Positions 7,490-15,960 of a stretch of 24,808 nucleotides of DNA are shown here, one piece after another. The DNA comes from Brachyspira sp. CAG:484 (GTDB lineage Bacteria > Cyanobacteriota > Vampirovibrionia > Gastranaerophilales > Gastranaerophilaceae): the NCBI GenBank assembly GCA_000431315.1, contig HF989679.1, positions 1 to 24,808 on the forward strand. The letters are read 5' to 3'. The position numbers and the translations under genes were made by a program. Position 1 is the first letter of the stretch. Each line of letters begins with the position of its first letter. A model generated the notes under the pieces. The model searched no databases and was not told where the DNA came from. It saw only the letters and a list, made by a program, of their open reading frames with translations.

Positions 7490-9490
7490 TTATTCTTCTT
7501 TTTCCTTTAAAATTTGAGTAAACTTATCTAATCTGTCAAGCAAAGGCTGCATTTTTGCCTTTAAGTCCTGCTTAAATGCCTCAGCATCTTCTTGTCCGCT
7601 GTTTTTATACTGTATGTATTCTCTATCCATCTGGGCTTTTACTGCAATACTTAAAATTTCAGGGAGATTCAATGCCGTAGGATTATCACTTGAAAGGTTT
7701 TTATAATACTCATCTTCCCAATCTTTTGACATTCTGAGTTTCCAGTTTGACTTAGCAGTTTTACCGCCGTAGTTGTAAACAGCGTTTATACCAAAGAAGT
7801 CAGGAAACGCAATTTGAATTTTTTCAGAATTCATAAACAATTCCGCAAATCTGGCTTTCACTCTGTCAATCGTATTTGATGCAACTTTTTTACAAAAAGC
7901 ATCTCTTTCTTCTGCACGTGCCGGATCCCAGTGTAGAAATCCTGCAAGATAAAGCGGGTTCCAAGGTGATTTATCCTCATTAAAGCTATTAAGATTATCA
8001 TTAACAAGCTTTATAGCAGGAACACTGTCATGAGAGCCGATAAGCGCCCAGTTTTTACGAGGGCTTCCTTCTGCTTTATCCCACTCGAGCTGCGTAATTC
8101 CCGGAAGATGCAGCTTATTATAATGAATATCATTAAATATATCTGTTCTCCAGCCTAAGTCTTCCCATACAGCGTCCTCAGGATTAAGCCCTTTCTGCTC
8201 CATAGCAGGTATTACAATTTTCTCAACAATTTTTTTGTAATTGCCTTCAGGATCTATGCCAAGCTCAGATATACGACCGGCTCTCAATAAATCGCGCCTG
8301 AAATTTCCATCTTCAAAAACAATTGAAGATTTATCATAAAGGTATGGGTCATAAAGTCCTATCGCATGGTCAACTCTTACATTCTCACAGGATGCAAGCA
8401 TAGAATTTATTTTTCTTTTGAGAAACTTACCTGAAGGACCAAGAGAGCCATCCGGATTGAACAATTTTTCAGGATCTGCAACCGGAGCATCCCACATTTG
8501 CACCCCGTAAGTTCCTCCGCTTGGACATCCAAGGCGCCAGTTTTTAGAAAATACATCTGGATTGATATATTCATCCATTTTAGAACCGCCGACCAGAAAA
8601 TCGTTTATATAAACGAAACCATCTTTCAACATTTCTTTCGGTGCATAATTTAAAGTTTTACCTAAATTCTTTCTAAAATTTTTGTTATCTTTTATTTGTT
8701 TTTCAACAAGAAATTGGGCAAAACAATATTCATCTATCTGCTTGCCTGAGTCTTTGATAATTTCTTTATAACGTGCGATTGCTTCAGGATTTTTTTGTTC
8801 AATTAATCCAAACAGATCTTTGTCAACACCATCCCAGCTATTAAAATCACCTGTGTGATAATATTTTTTCAATACCTGATAAACGCCTTCCTTAACAATA
8901 TAAGGAATATTATCTGATTTATACTTTTTAAACTCTTTATTAAGTTCAAGGGCTTTTGGTTCTTCATTACGTACTTTAGTTCTAAAATTATTATAAGCAA
9001 TATCAATTATTTTATCATAGTTGTCAAAAGCTTTTGAAAATCGTGTATTGGTATAATTTTCACCTAATTTTTCTTCCGGCAGCTTATATTTTTCAAGAAC
9101 TTTTTTATCAAGAATATTTGCATAATTATCATGTGTTAGCTGCTCTGTATCTATAAACATATAGTTTTTAGCAAATATTGAACTGGAGTATGGAGAATAA
9201 TTTCCGCGTGAAATCATCCCCAAAGGTCCCTGCTGGTTTGCAGAAAAGCCATGCAACACTTCAAATTCCGCCATTTCTGATGCACTGTTGCCAATAGGCG
9301 AGCCTATACCCATATCAAAGTTATCAGCAGGATAACAGGAACCATGCATAATCATTGCAACCTGCTTAATTCCAAGATAATTATAAGCCTGTTGAATTGT
9401 ATCTACACGATATTCCTTCTTTTCACCTGTTCGCAGGTGTCTGTTAAATGATGGCGCATAGTTAATGTTGTTAACTTTCATTATTTGCAT
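7490..9490 (-). CDS. GH77-like 4-alpha-glucanotransferase (MalQ-related, divergent)
   Basis: A 666-residue protein with the active-site signatures of glycoside hydrolase family 77, which moves alpha-1,4-glucan segments between oligosaccharides in glycogen and maltodextrin metabolism. Visible are QGPLG with SPYSSSIFAKN (87-109, the MalQ substrate-pocket segment), VRVDHAIGL with the nucleophile at D374, WEDLG with the acid/base at E443, GSHDS with D488, and a late NYGGKTAKSNWKLR block matching the PGT...NW..R segment. Several surrounding residues differ from typical MalQ (HAIGL instead of HFRG), and a long helical insert lies at about 115-290. The N-terminus is an added polar tail with PSFN at 13-16. 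The ribosome site is weak, and a second ATG three codons later is possible. It is the last gene of the bamA operon, 33 nt after the FlhA-like gene. The family is fairly certain; the exact reaction is not. Confidence 0.82.
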   Translation of the reverse strand: MQIMKVNNINYAPSFNRHLRTGEKKEYRVDTIQQAYNYLGIKQVAMIMHGSCYPADNFDMGIGSPIGNSASEMAEFEVLHGFSANQQGPLGMISRGNYSPYSSSIFAKNYMFIDTEQLTHDNYANILDKKVLEKYKLPEEKLGENYTNTRFSKAFDNYDKIIDIAYNNFRTKVRNEEPKALELNKEFKKYKSDNIPYIVKEGVYQVLKKYYHTGDFNSWDGVDKDLFGLIEQKNPEAIARYKEIIKDSGKQIDEYCFAQFLVEKQIKDNKNFRKNLGKTLNYAPKEMLKDGFVYINDFLVGGSKMDEYINPDVFSKNWRLGCPSGGTYGVQMWDAPVADPEKLFNPDGSLGPSGKFLKRKINSMLASCENVRVDHAIGLYDPYLYDKSSIVFEDGNFRRDLLRAGRISELGIDPEGNYKKIVEKIVIPAMEQKGLNPEDAVWEDLGWRTDIFNDIHYNKLHLPGITQLEWDKAEGSPRKNWALIGSHDSVPAIKLVNDNLNSFNEDKSPWNPLYLAGFLHWDPARAEERDAFCKKVASNTIDRVKARFAELFMNSEKIQIAFPDFFGINAVYNYGGKTAKSNWKLRMSKDWEDEYYKNLSSDNPTALNLPEILSIAVKAQMDREYIQYKNSGQEDAEAFKQDLKAKMQPLLDRLDKFTQILKEKEE

Positions 9491-9523
9491 GTTCTTTTTA
9501 AAACCCCTAAAAAATTTTTTTTG

Positions 9524-10999
9524 CTAAATATTTGATATTACTTCTATGGGATAGTGGCATCCTATTTCTTCTCTTGTCAAAACTGTTATATCATTCAAAT
9601 AGTTTGATAAAAGCGTAAAAAACAGATGTCTGTATTCCATTGGAACAAGGATAATAGGACTTTCTATCTCAAACTGTTTTGCTTTCTTAGTAATTTTTTG
9701 TGCCAGTTTTTCTGCAAAATCGCCGTCAATTTTTATTATAAAATCCTCGTCTTCTTCAAAGCTTGGAGCAAAAGCGTCAAGTGTTTTTTCTGATAACTCA
9801 AAAACATTTATTACACCATCTGCATTTACCCGGCTTCTGCAAATTCTCCGACCGAGAGCAAGCCTTATTTTCTTCAGAAGTTCTGATTTAGGGCAGTCTT
9901 CCGCATAATCATTAATTTTTTCAAAAATATAAGTTATATCTCTTACTGAAACCCGTTCTCTTATAAGGCTTGTCAGAATAAATCTCAAATCAGACATAGA
10001 TATAAAATCCGGGATTACATTTTGAACAAGAAAATCATTATTTTCACTTACAACATCTATATACCGGTCAACATCAGAGTAATCCAGAAGGTCATCTACA
10101 TATTTAACAGCAGTATCCTCAAGCACCCGGGCAATATATTCTGCACCGGTTTCACCTTTTTCCCAAAAATCTTTTGTTTGGGAATTTTCTATCCAGACAA
10201 TCTTTCTGCCGCTAATGGCATCTTCATCATATATTGAATTTTTTAATTTTTTATCCAGGTGAAGCTCATCAGTATAAAACATTGTACAGTTTGGATAAAC
10301 ACAAGCTCTGATAACCTCAAGCCCTCTTACTTTTATACTGAATTCGTAAGGATTTAAAGAAGCATCATCTTTAAAGATAATCTTTGGAATAACATACCCC
10401 AGTTCATCGGTAAGTTTTAATCTTGACTTTACAGTAGCGGCGACAAGAGCCTCTTCAGGGATTTCGCAATCAGTATCAACATACCCAAGCAATTCTTCAC
10501 TAAGATTAATGGAAAGTTTCTCCTCATGAAGCCTTGAATACATTACATCAGGAGAAGTTGCTTTTGATAATTTTGCACGTAAATCATCAAGTTCTTTCAG
10601 ACCGGCAGATATTTTATCGTTAAGCTTTTTTCTGCCGACAGAAGCAGGTGCCTCTCCTTCAAGTTCTTTCTTTATTTTTGAAATTTTCTGCTGCTGGCTT
10701 TTTATCTTTGATTGTATTTCAACACAGTTTTCATATGGAGAGAACTTTGGAGATAAAATCTTTTCCATCTGGCTTTTAAAGCTGGAGATATTTATAATAT
10801 CAGAATTTTCACCGGCTTCGTCATTTTTAATTTCCGACATAAAAATACAGTTATATTTAAAACCGTCATCAGCTTCAACTTCATTCATGCTATACAGCTC
10901 CCAGCCGTTCATTGACATTTCATTCAAAAGGTTTTGCAACTCCTGAACGTTTTCGCTTGAACAAGTTTTTATAATATACTGCATTTTTTTGTTATACAT
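9524..10999 (-). CDS. Soluble FlhA/SctV (FHIPEP) C-terminal-domain protein with DUF4177-like N-terminus
   Basis: This 491-residue protein matches, across about residues 152-491, the cytoplasmic export-gate domain of FlhA/SctV, which docks chaperone-substrate complexes in flagellar and type III secretion. Matching landmarks are LTDELGYVIPKIIFKDD (197-212), NPYEFSIKVRGLEV (216-229), WIE (269-271), the helical block around PDFISMSDLRFILTSLIRE (330-348), VSVRDITYIFEKINDYA (350-366), RLALGRRI (379-386), and the terminal SPIILVPMEYRHLF and ITVLTREEI segments. The FlhA membrane half, normally about eight helices, is absent. In its place are a DUF4177-like domain (about 6-55, with NEMSMNGWELYSM) and a charged coiled coil (about 93-147). 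AAGGG lies 8 nt before the ATG. It follows udp by 4 nt in the bamA operon. No other flagellar or secretion gene is in the window. Its role is unknown; an adaptor or relic reused from a lost export apparatus is inference. Confidence 0.82.
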   Translation of the reverse strand: MYNKKMQYIIKTCSSENVQELQNLLNEMSMNGWELYSMNEVEADDGFKYNCIFMSEIKNDEAGENSDIINISSFKSQMEKILSPKFSPYENCVEIQSKIKSQQQKISKIKKELEGEAPASVGRKKLNDKISAGLKELDDLRAKLSKATSPDVMYSRLHEEKLSINLSEELLGYVDTDCEIPEEALVAATVKSRLKLTDELGYVIPKIIFKDDASLNPYEFSIKVRGLEVIRACVYPNCTMFYTDELHLDKKLKNSIYDEDAISGRKIVWIENSQTKDFWEKGETGAEYIARVLEDTAVKYVDDLLDYSDVDRYIDVVSENNDFLVQNVIPDFISMSDLRFILTSLIRERVSVRDITYIFEKINDYAEDCPKSELLKKIRLALGRRICRSRVNADGVINVFELSEKTLDAFAPSFEEDEDFIIKIDGDFAEKLAQKITKKAKQFEIESPIILVPMEYRHLFFTLLSNYLNDITVLTREEIGCHYPIEVISNI

Positions 11000-11003
11000 A
11001 ATT

Positions 11004-11777
11004 TTATCCCTTATTACTGTTTGATATTAATAATTTTATTGCTTCTACAGCAGTTTTTATAGCTTTTTCCGTATCATGCACAACAGGATTTTCCAGCTGC
11101 TGCTTTTCCCGCTCCTGATTTGCCACAACCAGAAAAACCGAACCGACTTTTACTCTAAGGAAACTTCCGACTACAAACAACGCAGCAGATTCCATTTCAG
11201 AGGCAAGGCAGCCAAGCCGTTTCCAGGCTTCCCATTTATTTGTTAAGTCGTAGGAAACAGGCATTCTGTCCGGATTATGCTGCCCGTAGAAAGAATCTTT
11301 GCAGTGAACCACACCTGTATGATAAGTATAACCCAGCGTTTCCGCGCAGTTCCTTAAGGCATTAACAACATCAATATCAGCAACCGCAGGAAATTCTATC
11401 GGAGCATACTCTTTTGTTGTACCTTCCATGCGTATAGCACCTGTTGCGATAACCACATCGCCGCCCTTTACATTAACATCAATACCTCCGCAGGTTCCTA
11501 CCCTGATGAAGGTTTTTGCACCAATATTCACAAGCTCCTCTATAGCAATAGCAGTGGAAGCTCCGCCTATACCGGTGGATGTGACACTAACCTTTACCCC
11601 GTTTAAATAACCGGTGTATGTAGTATACTCCCGCCTGTCAGCCACAAGTCTGGCATCGTCAAAATATTCAGCAATCTTCTTACAGCGTTTCGGATCTCCG
11701 GGCAAAATAACATATTCGCCGACATCACCTTCTTTTAAGCCAATGTGGTATTGTTCTCCGTTTTCAGAATAATTCAT
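11004..11777 (-). CDS. udp: Uridine phosphorylase
   Basis: A 257-residue nucleoside phosphorylase of the PNP/UDP family, which splits uridine with phosphate into uracil and ribose-1-phosphate in pyrimidine salvage in the cytoplasm. YHIGLKEGDVGEYVILPGDP is the typical uridine-phosphorylase opening; the glycine-rich phosphate-binding stretch (TSTGIGGAST), FIRVGTCGG, and the ribose-binding SEMESAALF are all in place. Length is as expected. AAGGA precedes the ATG. It lies 20 nt after the Skp-like gene and 4 nt before the FlhA-like gene, so it is transcribed in the bamA operon, an association I cannot explain functionally. Other members of the family (purine or broad-specificity phosphorylases) are possible but less likely given the opening motif. 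Confidence 0.9.
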   Translation of the reverse strand: MNYSENGEQYHIGLKEGDVGEYVILPGDPKRCKKIAEYFDDARLVADRREYTTYTGYLNGVKVSVTSTGIGGASTAIAIEELVNIGAKTFIRVGTCGGIDVNVKGGDVVIATGAIRMEGTTKEYAPIEFPAVADIDVVNALRNCAETLGYTYHTGVVHCKDSFYGQHNPDRMPVSYDLTNKWEAWKRLGCLASEMESAALFVVGSFLRVKVGSVFLVVANQEREKQQLENPVVHDTEKAIKTAVEAIKLLISNSNKG

Positions 11778-11797
11778 TTGAAATCCTTCTTAAAAAA

Positions 11798-12253
11798 CTA
11801 ATTTCCGCTCTTTAACTTCTGAATAACCAAATCAGAAATATCAACACCGCCGACAAAGATTACTCTGAAATCAACGATAGCATCAAGTTTTTGTTCAACA
11901 AGAACCTGTTTTGCAGCAGCTTGAATTTTATTATAAATAATTTCTTCTTTTTCGCTTCTGAGTTTCAATAAAGCATCCTGTTTTGCATTAAATTCACGAG
12001 AAGTTGCTTCTTCAAAGTTCTGTTTTTTCAAAGGAGTATCAAGAGATTTGTACTGTTTTTCCTTATCAACCATATACTGCTGAAGCTCAAGAGCTTTTGC
12101 ATCAACTTCCTTAACAGCCTGTTGAGCAAGAGGATATGCCGCCTGTACTTTCTGGTAATCTATATAACCGACACCTGAAGCAAATCCCTGAGAACAGGAC
12201 GCAGCAAATAAACCGCAGAATAACAGCAATGCCGCTAATTTTAAATTTTTCAT
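11798..12253 (-). CDS. OmpH/Skp-family periplasmic chaperone, probably lipid-anchored
   Basis: A 151-residue protein with a hydrophobic signal (LKLAALLLFCGLFAASC) followed by a Cys that fits a lipobox, then GYIDYQKV, the beta strand that opens Skp/OmpH proteins, a long alternating helical region (about 40-110) forming the chaperone prongs, and a C-terminal strand (DAIVDFRVIFVGG). Skp proteins hold unfolded outer-membrane proteins in the periplasm and deliver them to BamA. It lies 20 nt downstream of bamA with an AGGAGG ribosome site, an arrangement conserved in many diderms. The lipoprotein-like signal is unusual, since classic Skp is soluble; the Cys at about residue 20 makes membrane anchoring plausible. 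Confidence 0.85.
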   Translation of the reverse strand: MKNLKLAALLLFCGLFAASCSQGFASGVGYIDYQKVQAAYPLAQQAVKEVDAKALELQQYMVDKEKQYKSLDTPLKKQNFEEATSREFNAKQDALLKLRSEKEEIIYNKIQAAAKQVLVEQKLDAIVDFRVIFVGGVDISDLVIQKLKSGN

Positions 12254-12273
12254 AATACCTCCTAGTTATAATA

Positions 12274-14199
12274 TTAATATAGTAAATCACCTACACCAAA
12301 TGTAAAGTATCCGTTTTTAGAACCATTTTCACCCGGATTGGTAAGCGGGATACCATAGTCAATTGATAACGGTCCCATTCCCGGAATATATAATTTCACA
12401 CCGACACCGGCTGAAACTGCATACATAGGTCTGTCATACAGGGTATTTGATATTGTAGGATTGAAAATCTTACCTGCATCAACCCAGGCGGTAAGTCTTA
12501 TATTATTAAGAAATCCGACTTTCCTTGCAAGTTTTGTTCTATCTATAAACGGTATAGGTGTTGCAAATTCGGCAGAACCCATTACAAATGCGTCGCCGGT
12601 ACCAACACCGCTCATCTTAAAGCCTCTGATAGTATACGGTCCGCCTAAACGATATGCCATAACTTCAGGCATATTGTCGCCATGAATTCTTCCGCCGGCT
12701 TTTGCCATAAATGACAGGGATGATTTCTTACCTACCGGAACATATTGTTTAATGGTACCTGTAAGCTTACCATGTGTTTTGTCGAAGTCAATTAAACCGA
12801 GCTCTTCATCAAATCTGATACTTGCAAGAGTACCCTTTCGTGTTACAACGTTTGAATCTCTTGTATCATATACCAGAGCCGGGCTGAGCGACATAAATAA
12901 GCCGCCTTCCAATTGTCTTGCACGTTCTTCAATTGGAATATTATACCTTGAATACAAGCCGGCAATCTTGTTAAAGTCACCTTCGCTTACATCAATATTT
13001 TCAACACCAAGAGAGAAGGTTGAGGTAAGGTGTTTATTTCGTTTCATACGATGCGCAACAGTGGCTTCCGCACCAAAGCGTCTTTCAATTGCAAGAGGAA
13101 CCTGATAGCTTCCAAAATCTCTATAGAACAATTTTGACATTAAAGAGGTATCTGCATTTAGAAAATGAGGTTCAAAGAAGCTCAGTTCAAACTGCATGTT
13201 CATACGCCTCATTATGGAAGCATCATTTAGGATTACACCGGAACCGACAAGACCATTCAAAGATACTCTCTGGTTTCTGCCAAGAAAGTTGTTATCAGCA
13301 ATACCAACTGACCCGAATACACCGGTTACAGAATCAATACCGCCGCCAAGAGAAATATTTGCAGTTCTTTGTTCCTGAACATTTATTGTAATATCATAAG
13401 TATCAGGATCGTCCGCACAAGGCTCTATTTCCCTTGTAACATCTTTAAACGCCTGGGTTGCATATAATCTTACAAGATCCTGTTTAATCTGATTTTCATT
13501 GTATACAGTACCGGGTTCTGTTAGGATATTTCTTGCAATAACATAGTCTTTAGTTTTTTCATTGCCAGCGATTGCAATAGAATTTACCGTACCTTCTTTG
13601 ATACTGATATTAATTGTTCCGTCCGGATCATCAGTAACAGAGTCAACGCGGGAAAGAATGTATCCTTTTGAGTTGTAAATATTTTGAATCTTAGCTATTG
13701 CCTCATTCAGCTGTGTAATGTTTTGAGGTTTACCTTTCATCGGTAAGAGCGGGGCAAGAATTTCTTCAGTTGAAACAGCAGTATTTCCTTCTATGGTAAA
13801 ATCCGTTACCGGCGCATTTTCTTCAAGGATAATTTTTAAGGTTACTGTACCGTCTGAATTATTAACAGGGATTGCGCGCATTTTCTCGGTAAAGTATCCC
13901 ATACTGTATACGTTTCGAAGACCATTTTGAACAGCATCCCTGTCATAGGCATCGCCGTTTTTTAAGTTAAGTTTTTCAAGAATAAGTTCAGGGCTTACAA
14001 CATTTGTTCCATGAATTTCTACTTTTTTTAAATATCTGGCACTTTTTTCAGCAGAATCTTCACTAACCGCAGAAGAAGTTTGAGGTTCTATAGACGAAGT
14101 ATCCCCGGCGTAGGCATCTTCAGATAATGCACGCAAAGGAAACATCATAATCAACAACAGGGATATTATTAATTTAAGACTCTTTTTATTGTTGTACAA
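12274..14199 (-). CDS. bamA: BamA, outer-membrane protein assembly factor (three POTRA domains)
   Basis: An Omp85-family protein that inserts beta-barrel proteins into the outer membrane. Numbered from the TTG at 14209-14211, it shows a signal sequence (to about 30), three POTRA domains (about 60-132, 134-206, 208-281) and a 16-strand-type barrel with the diagnostic RGF of loop L6 at 529-531, ending in LLY with a terminal aromatic residue. Canonical BamA has five POTRA domains; three is the cyanobacterial-style number. I prefer the TTG four codons later (14197-14199), giving 641 residues, because GAGGG stands 5 nt upstream of it and would be inside the coding region otherwise. An extended -10 (TGCTATAAT) lies 35 nt upstream. 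It heads the operon with the Skp-like protein, udp, the FlhA-like gene and the GH77-like gene, and it shows the organism has an outer membrane. Confidence 0.93.
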   Translation of the reverse strand: MYNNKKSLKLIISLLLIMMFPLRALSEDAYAGDTSSIEPQTSSAVSEDSAEKSARYLKKVEIHGTNVVSPELILEKLNLKNGDAYDRDAVQNGLRNVYSMGYFTEKMRAIPVNNSDGTVTLKIILEENAPVTDFTIEGNTAVSTEEILAPLLPMKGKPQNITQLNEAIAKIQNIYNSKGYILSRVDSVTDDPDGTINISIKEGTVNSIAIAGNEKTKDYVIARNILTEPGTVYNENQIKQDLVRLYATQAFKDVTREIEPCADDPDTYDITINVQEQRTANISLGGGIDSVTGVFGSVGIADNNFLGRNQRVSLNGLVGSGVILNDASIMRRMNMQFELSFFEPHFLNADTSLMSKLFYRDFGSYQVPLAIERRFGAEATVAHRMKRNKHLTSTFSLGVENIDVSEGDFNKIAGLYSRYNIPIEERARQLEGGLFMSLSPALVYDTRDSNVVTRKGTLASIRFDEELGLIDFDKTHGKLTGTIKQYVPVGKKSSLSFMAKAGGRIHGDNMPEVMAYRLGGPYTIRGFKMSGVGTGDAFVMGSAEFATPIPFIDRTKLARKVGFLNNIRLTAWVDAGKIFNPTISNTLYDRPMYAVSAGVGVKLYIPGMGPLSIDYGIPLTNPGENGSKNGYFTFGVGDLLY

Positions 14200-14233
14200 A
14201 CTTACCCTCAAAACTTCTCTTGTTCTTACCTAC

Positions 14234-14239
14234 ATTATA
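14234..14239 (-). promoter_or_regulatory. Extended -10 promoter of the bamA operon
   Basis: On the minus strand a perfect TATAAT is preceded by TGC (extended -10). The -35 is weak (TTTACT-like at short spacing). The predicted start of transcription is about 28 nt before the chosen TTG, just ahead of its ribosome site. Confidence 0.65.
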
Positions 14240-14281
14240 GCATAAACTATTAAAAGTAAAAAACTTAATATTTATATACAT

Positions 14282-15094
14282 TTATCTTTCCAAAACCCTC
14301 TGGTAGACTTCGTTTTTGTTTATATTAAACAGTGAAGAAATTATTGTAGAAATCTCTTTTGCTTTGAAATTTTTTGACTTTAGAATATCAATTTTTTCAT
14401 CTAAATCTATATCATTGCGAGAGATATTACTGCGGTATACCATTGCAACAATTTCACCTTTCATGACATTATCTTCAAAATACCGGATAACATCATGAAC
14501 ATTACCTGTTTTAATTTCTTCAAAAACTTTTGTAAGCTCTCTGCCAACAGCGACTTTCGCATCAGGATAAGCTTCGGATAATATTTTTAATGTGTTTATA
14601 ATTCTATTTGGAGAATCATAAAAAACTAAGTCTGAACGCTGTGACTTTTTTAAAATCTCAAGAATTTGGGATTTTGTCTTTGGCAGAAACCCTGCAAAAC
14701 AAAAATCTTCATCCTCTCTTGGCACCTGAGAAAGAAATGTTGCAACTGCGTTTGCGCCTGGCAATGCAGTAACAGAAAAATTATTTCGCCTAAGCTCTTC
14801 CACAAGAACGGAACCCGGATCACAGAAAAGAGGGGTTCCTGCGTCTGATACAAGAGCCATTTTCTTTCCTGAACGCAAGATTTCTACAAAACTTTCCAGC
14901 CGTTCTTTCTCATTAAATTTATGGTATGAAATACATCTGGTTTTTATATCAAAATGGTTTAAAAGCTTTTGGGTAACCCGCATATCTTCGCATGCGATTA
15001 CATCAACAAGCTTTAATATTTCTATGGCTCTAAGTGTTATATCCCCGAGGTTTCCGATAGGTGTCGGAACAATATAAAAATCAAATTCTTTCAT
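14282..15094 (-). CDS. rsmI: 16S rRNA (cytidine-1402-2'-O)-methyltransferase RsmI
   Basis: A 270-residue SAM-dependent tetrapyrrole-methylase-fold enzyme that 2'-O-methylates C1402 in the ribosomal P site. The family opening FYIVPTPIGNLGDITLRA, the CEDMRVTQKLL segment, ALVSDAGTPLFCDPG and the ALPGANAV motif are all present, and the length is normal. The ATG has no Shine-Dalgarno; instead TAAAAT (15101-15106 on the complement) ends exactly 6 nt before it, with a TTTAAA about 16 nt further upstream, so translation from a leaderless mRNA is likely. It lies between the bamA promoter and the second prepilin gene on the same strand, with 37 nt to the prepilin stop. Confidence 0.93.
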   Translation of the reverse strand: MKEFDFYIVPTPIGNLGDITLRAIEILKLVDVIACEDMRVTQKLLNHFDIKTRCISYHKFNEKERLESFVEILRSGKKMALVSDAGTPLFCDPGSVLVEELRRNNFSVTALPGANAVATFLSQVPREDEDFCFAGFLPKTKSQILEILKKSQRSDLVFYDSPNRIINTLKILSEAYPDAKVAVGRELTKVFEEIKTGNVHDVIRYFEDNVMKGEIVAMVYRSNISRNDIDLDEKIDILKSKNFKAKEISTIISSLFNINKNEVYQRVLER

Positions 15095-15131
15095 AAAATA
15101 ATTTTATCACAGACCGAAAATTTTTAAAGTT

Positions 15132-15724
15132 TTAAGGCAAACATTCCCAGTAAGTTTTCGAGTCATCCCATGGACATTTATTCTGAATAGCATACACAGC
15201 ACAGGTTGCTCCGTTTATATCAGATTTGCTGGAACGAGAGCATTTTTCATGTGTTTCTGCAGTATTATTATAATCACAATTTTGCCCGTTTTCATCACAT
15301 TTTACTTCTGATTCATAGTAAGCAGGAATTAATTTCTTTGAATCCCGAGGAATTAGGAATATAAAAATATCATGTCCAAGGGCATTAGGACCCTTTTTAA
15401 TACCGTTAGTATCAAAAGTAAACCACAAAGCACCACAGTTTTGAAAAATAGAAAGAGCACTTCCATCAGGAGTTATAAAGGCATTACCAGCATTCATAAA
15501 CTGAGAACATTGAGGGGACCCCATCACAGTTTTTCTGGTAAAATTTTTTGCACTCTTTTTATATTCAGTTTTTTCTTTATCTGAAATCTTTCTAATTTTT
15601 CTGTATTTGGAATATACTGCCTGAGCAAATTGCGAATTCACATCAGGGTCACCATCAGGTCTGTCCTCTGTAGGGTTTGGCACATAAACAGGTATTTCTT
15701 CAGCAATTACCATCATATAAGCAT
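15132..15724 (-). repeat. Dispersed duplicate: copy 1 of the prepilin 3' region
   Basis: The C-terminal three quarters of this prepilin gene and 24210-24808 are clearly homologous at DNA level, sharing long near-identical blocks (the 3' end, the PDGSAL region and the segment coding for MMVIAEEIPV), with a strongly diverged stretch of about 100 bases between the MMVIAEEIPV block and the KISxKEKTEYKKS block. Confidence 0.8.
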
Positions 15725-15884
15725 TATAAAGATTTGAATAGGCTTTCTTAAATGCCGTTTCCAATGCTATTGAATTATTTTTTTGAATTAATGCGGGTAA
15801 TGTCATTGCTGCAACTATGCCAATAATTCCAAGAGTTATCAGAACTTCTGCCAGTGTAAATCCTTTATGAAAAAGTTTAAACAT
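15132..15884 (-). CDS. Type IV pilin-like (prepilin) protein
   Basis: A 250-residue prepilin with the leader MFKLFHKG, cleavage predicted after G8, then FTLAEVLITLGIIGIVAAMTLP as the assembly helix. The globular part is hydrophilic, with eight or so cysteines (QCSQFM, NCGALWF, VKCDENGQNCDY, KCSRSS, TCAVYAIQNKCPW, WECLP), suggesting several disulfides in the mature protein. The PDGSAL motif near residue 140 is shared with the other prepilins here. GGAGG stands 8 nt before the ATG. Transcription comes from a TTGACA/17/TATTAT promoter (15948-15976) overlapped by an inverted repeat, with an XRE gene reading away on the other side. The closely related gene 24210-24808 is a paralogue. Whether these form pili, pseudopili or adhesins cannot be decided from the window. 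Confidence 0.9.
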   Translation of the reverse strand: MFKLFHKGFTLAEVLITLGIIGIVAAMTLPALIQKNNSIALETAFKKAYSNLYNAYMMVIAEEIPVYVPNPTEDRPDGDPDVNSQFAQAVYSKYRKIRKISDKEKTEYKKSAKNFTRKTVMGSPQCSQFMNAGNAFITPDGSALSIFQNCGALWFTFDTNGIKKGPNALGHDIFIFLIPRDSKKLIPAYYESEVKCDENGQNCDYNNTAETHEKCSRSSKSDINGATCAVYAIQNKCPWDDSKTYWECLP

Positions 15885-15921
15885 TTAATTACCTCCAAAA
15901 TATAATTTTTCCATTTTATTT

Positions 15922-15960
15922 TACAATGTATAGATTGTATATAGTAAATAATACATTGTA
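15922..15960. promoter_or_regulatory. Inverted repeat, candidate XRE operator
   Basis: TACAATGTAT (15922-15931) and ATACATTGTA (15951-15960) form a perfect 10-bp inverted repeat with a 19-bp centre. One arm overlaps the -10 of the prepilin promoter, the other lies just past its start point. A further direct copy, AATGTATAGA, occurs at 15925-15934 and 15976-15985, the latter touching the -35. It could be the binding site of the XRE protein at 15993. Confidence 0.55.

Noticed and set aside
13089..13391. 100-residue plus-strand frame
   Set aside because: Antisense to the bamA barrel, with no ribosome site.
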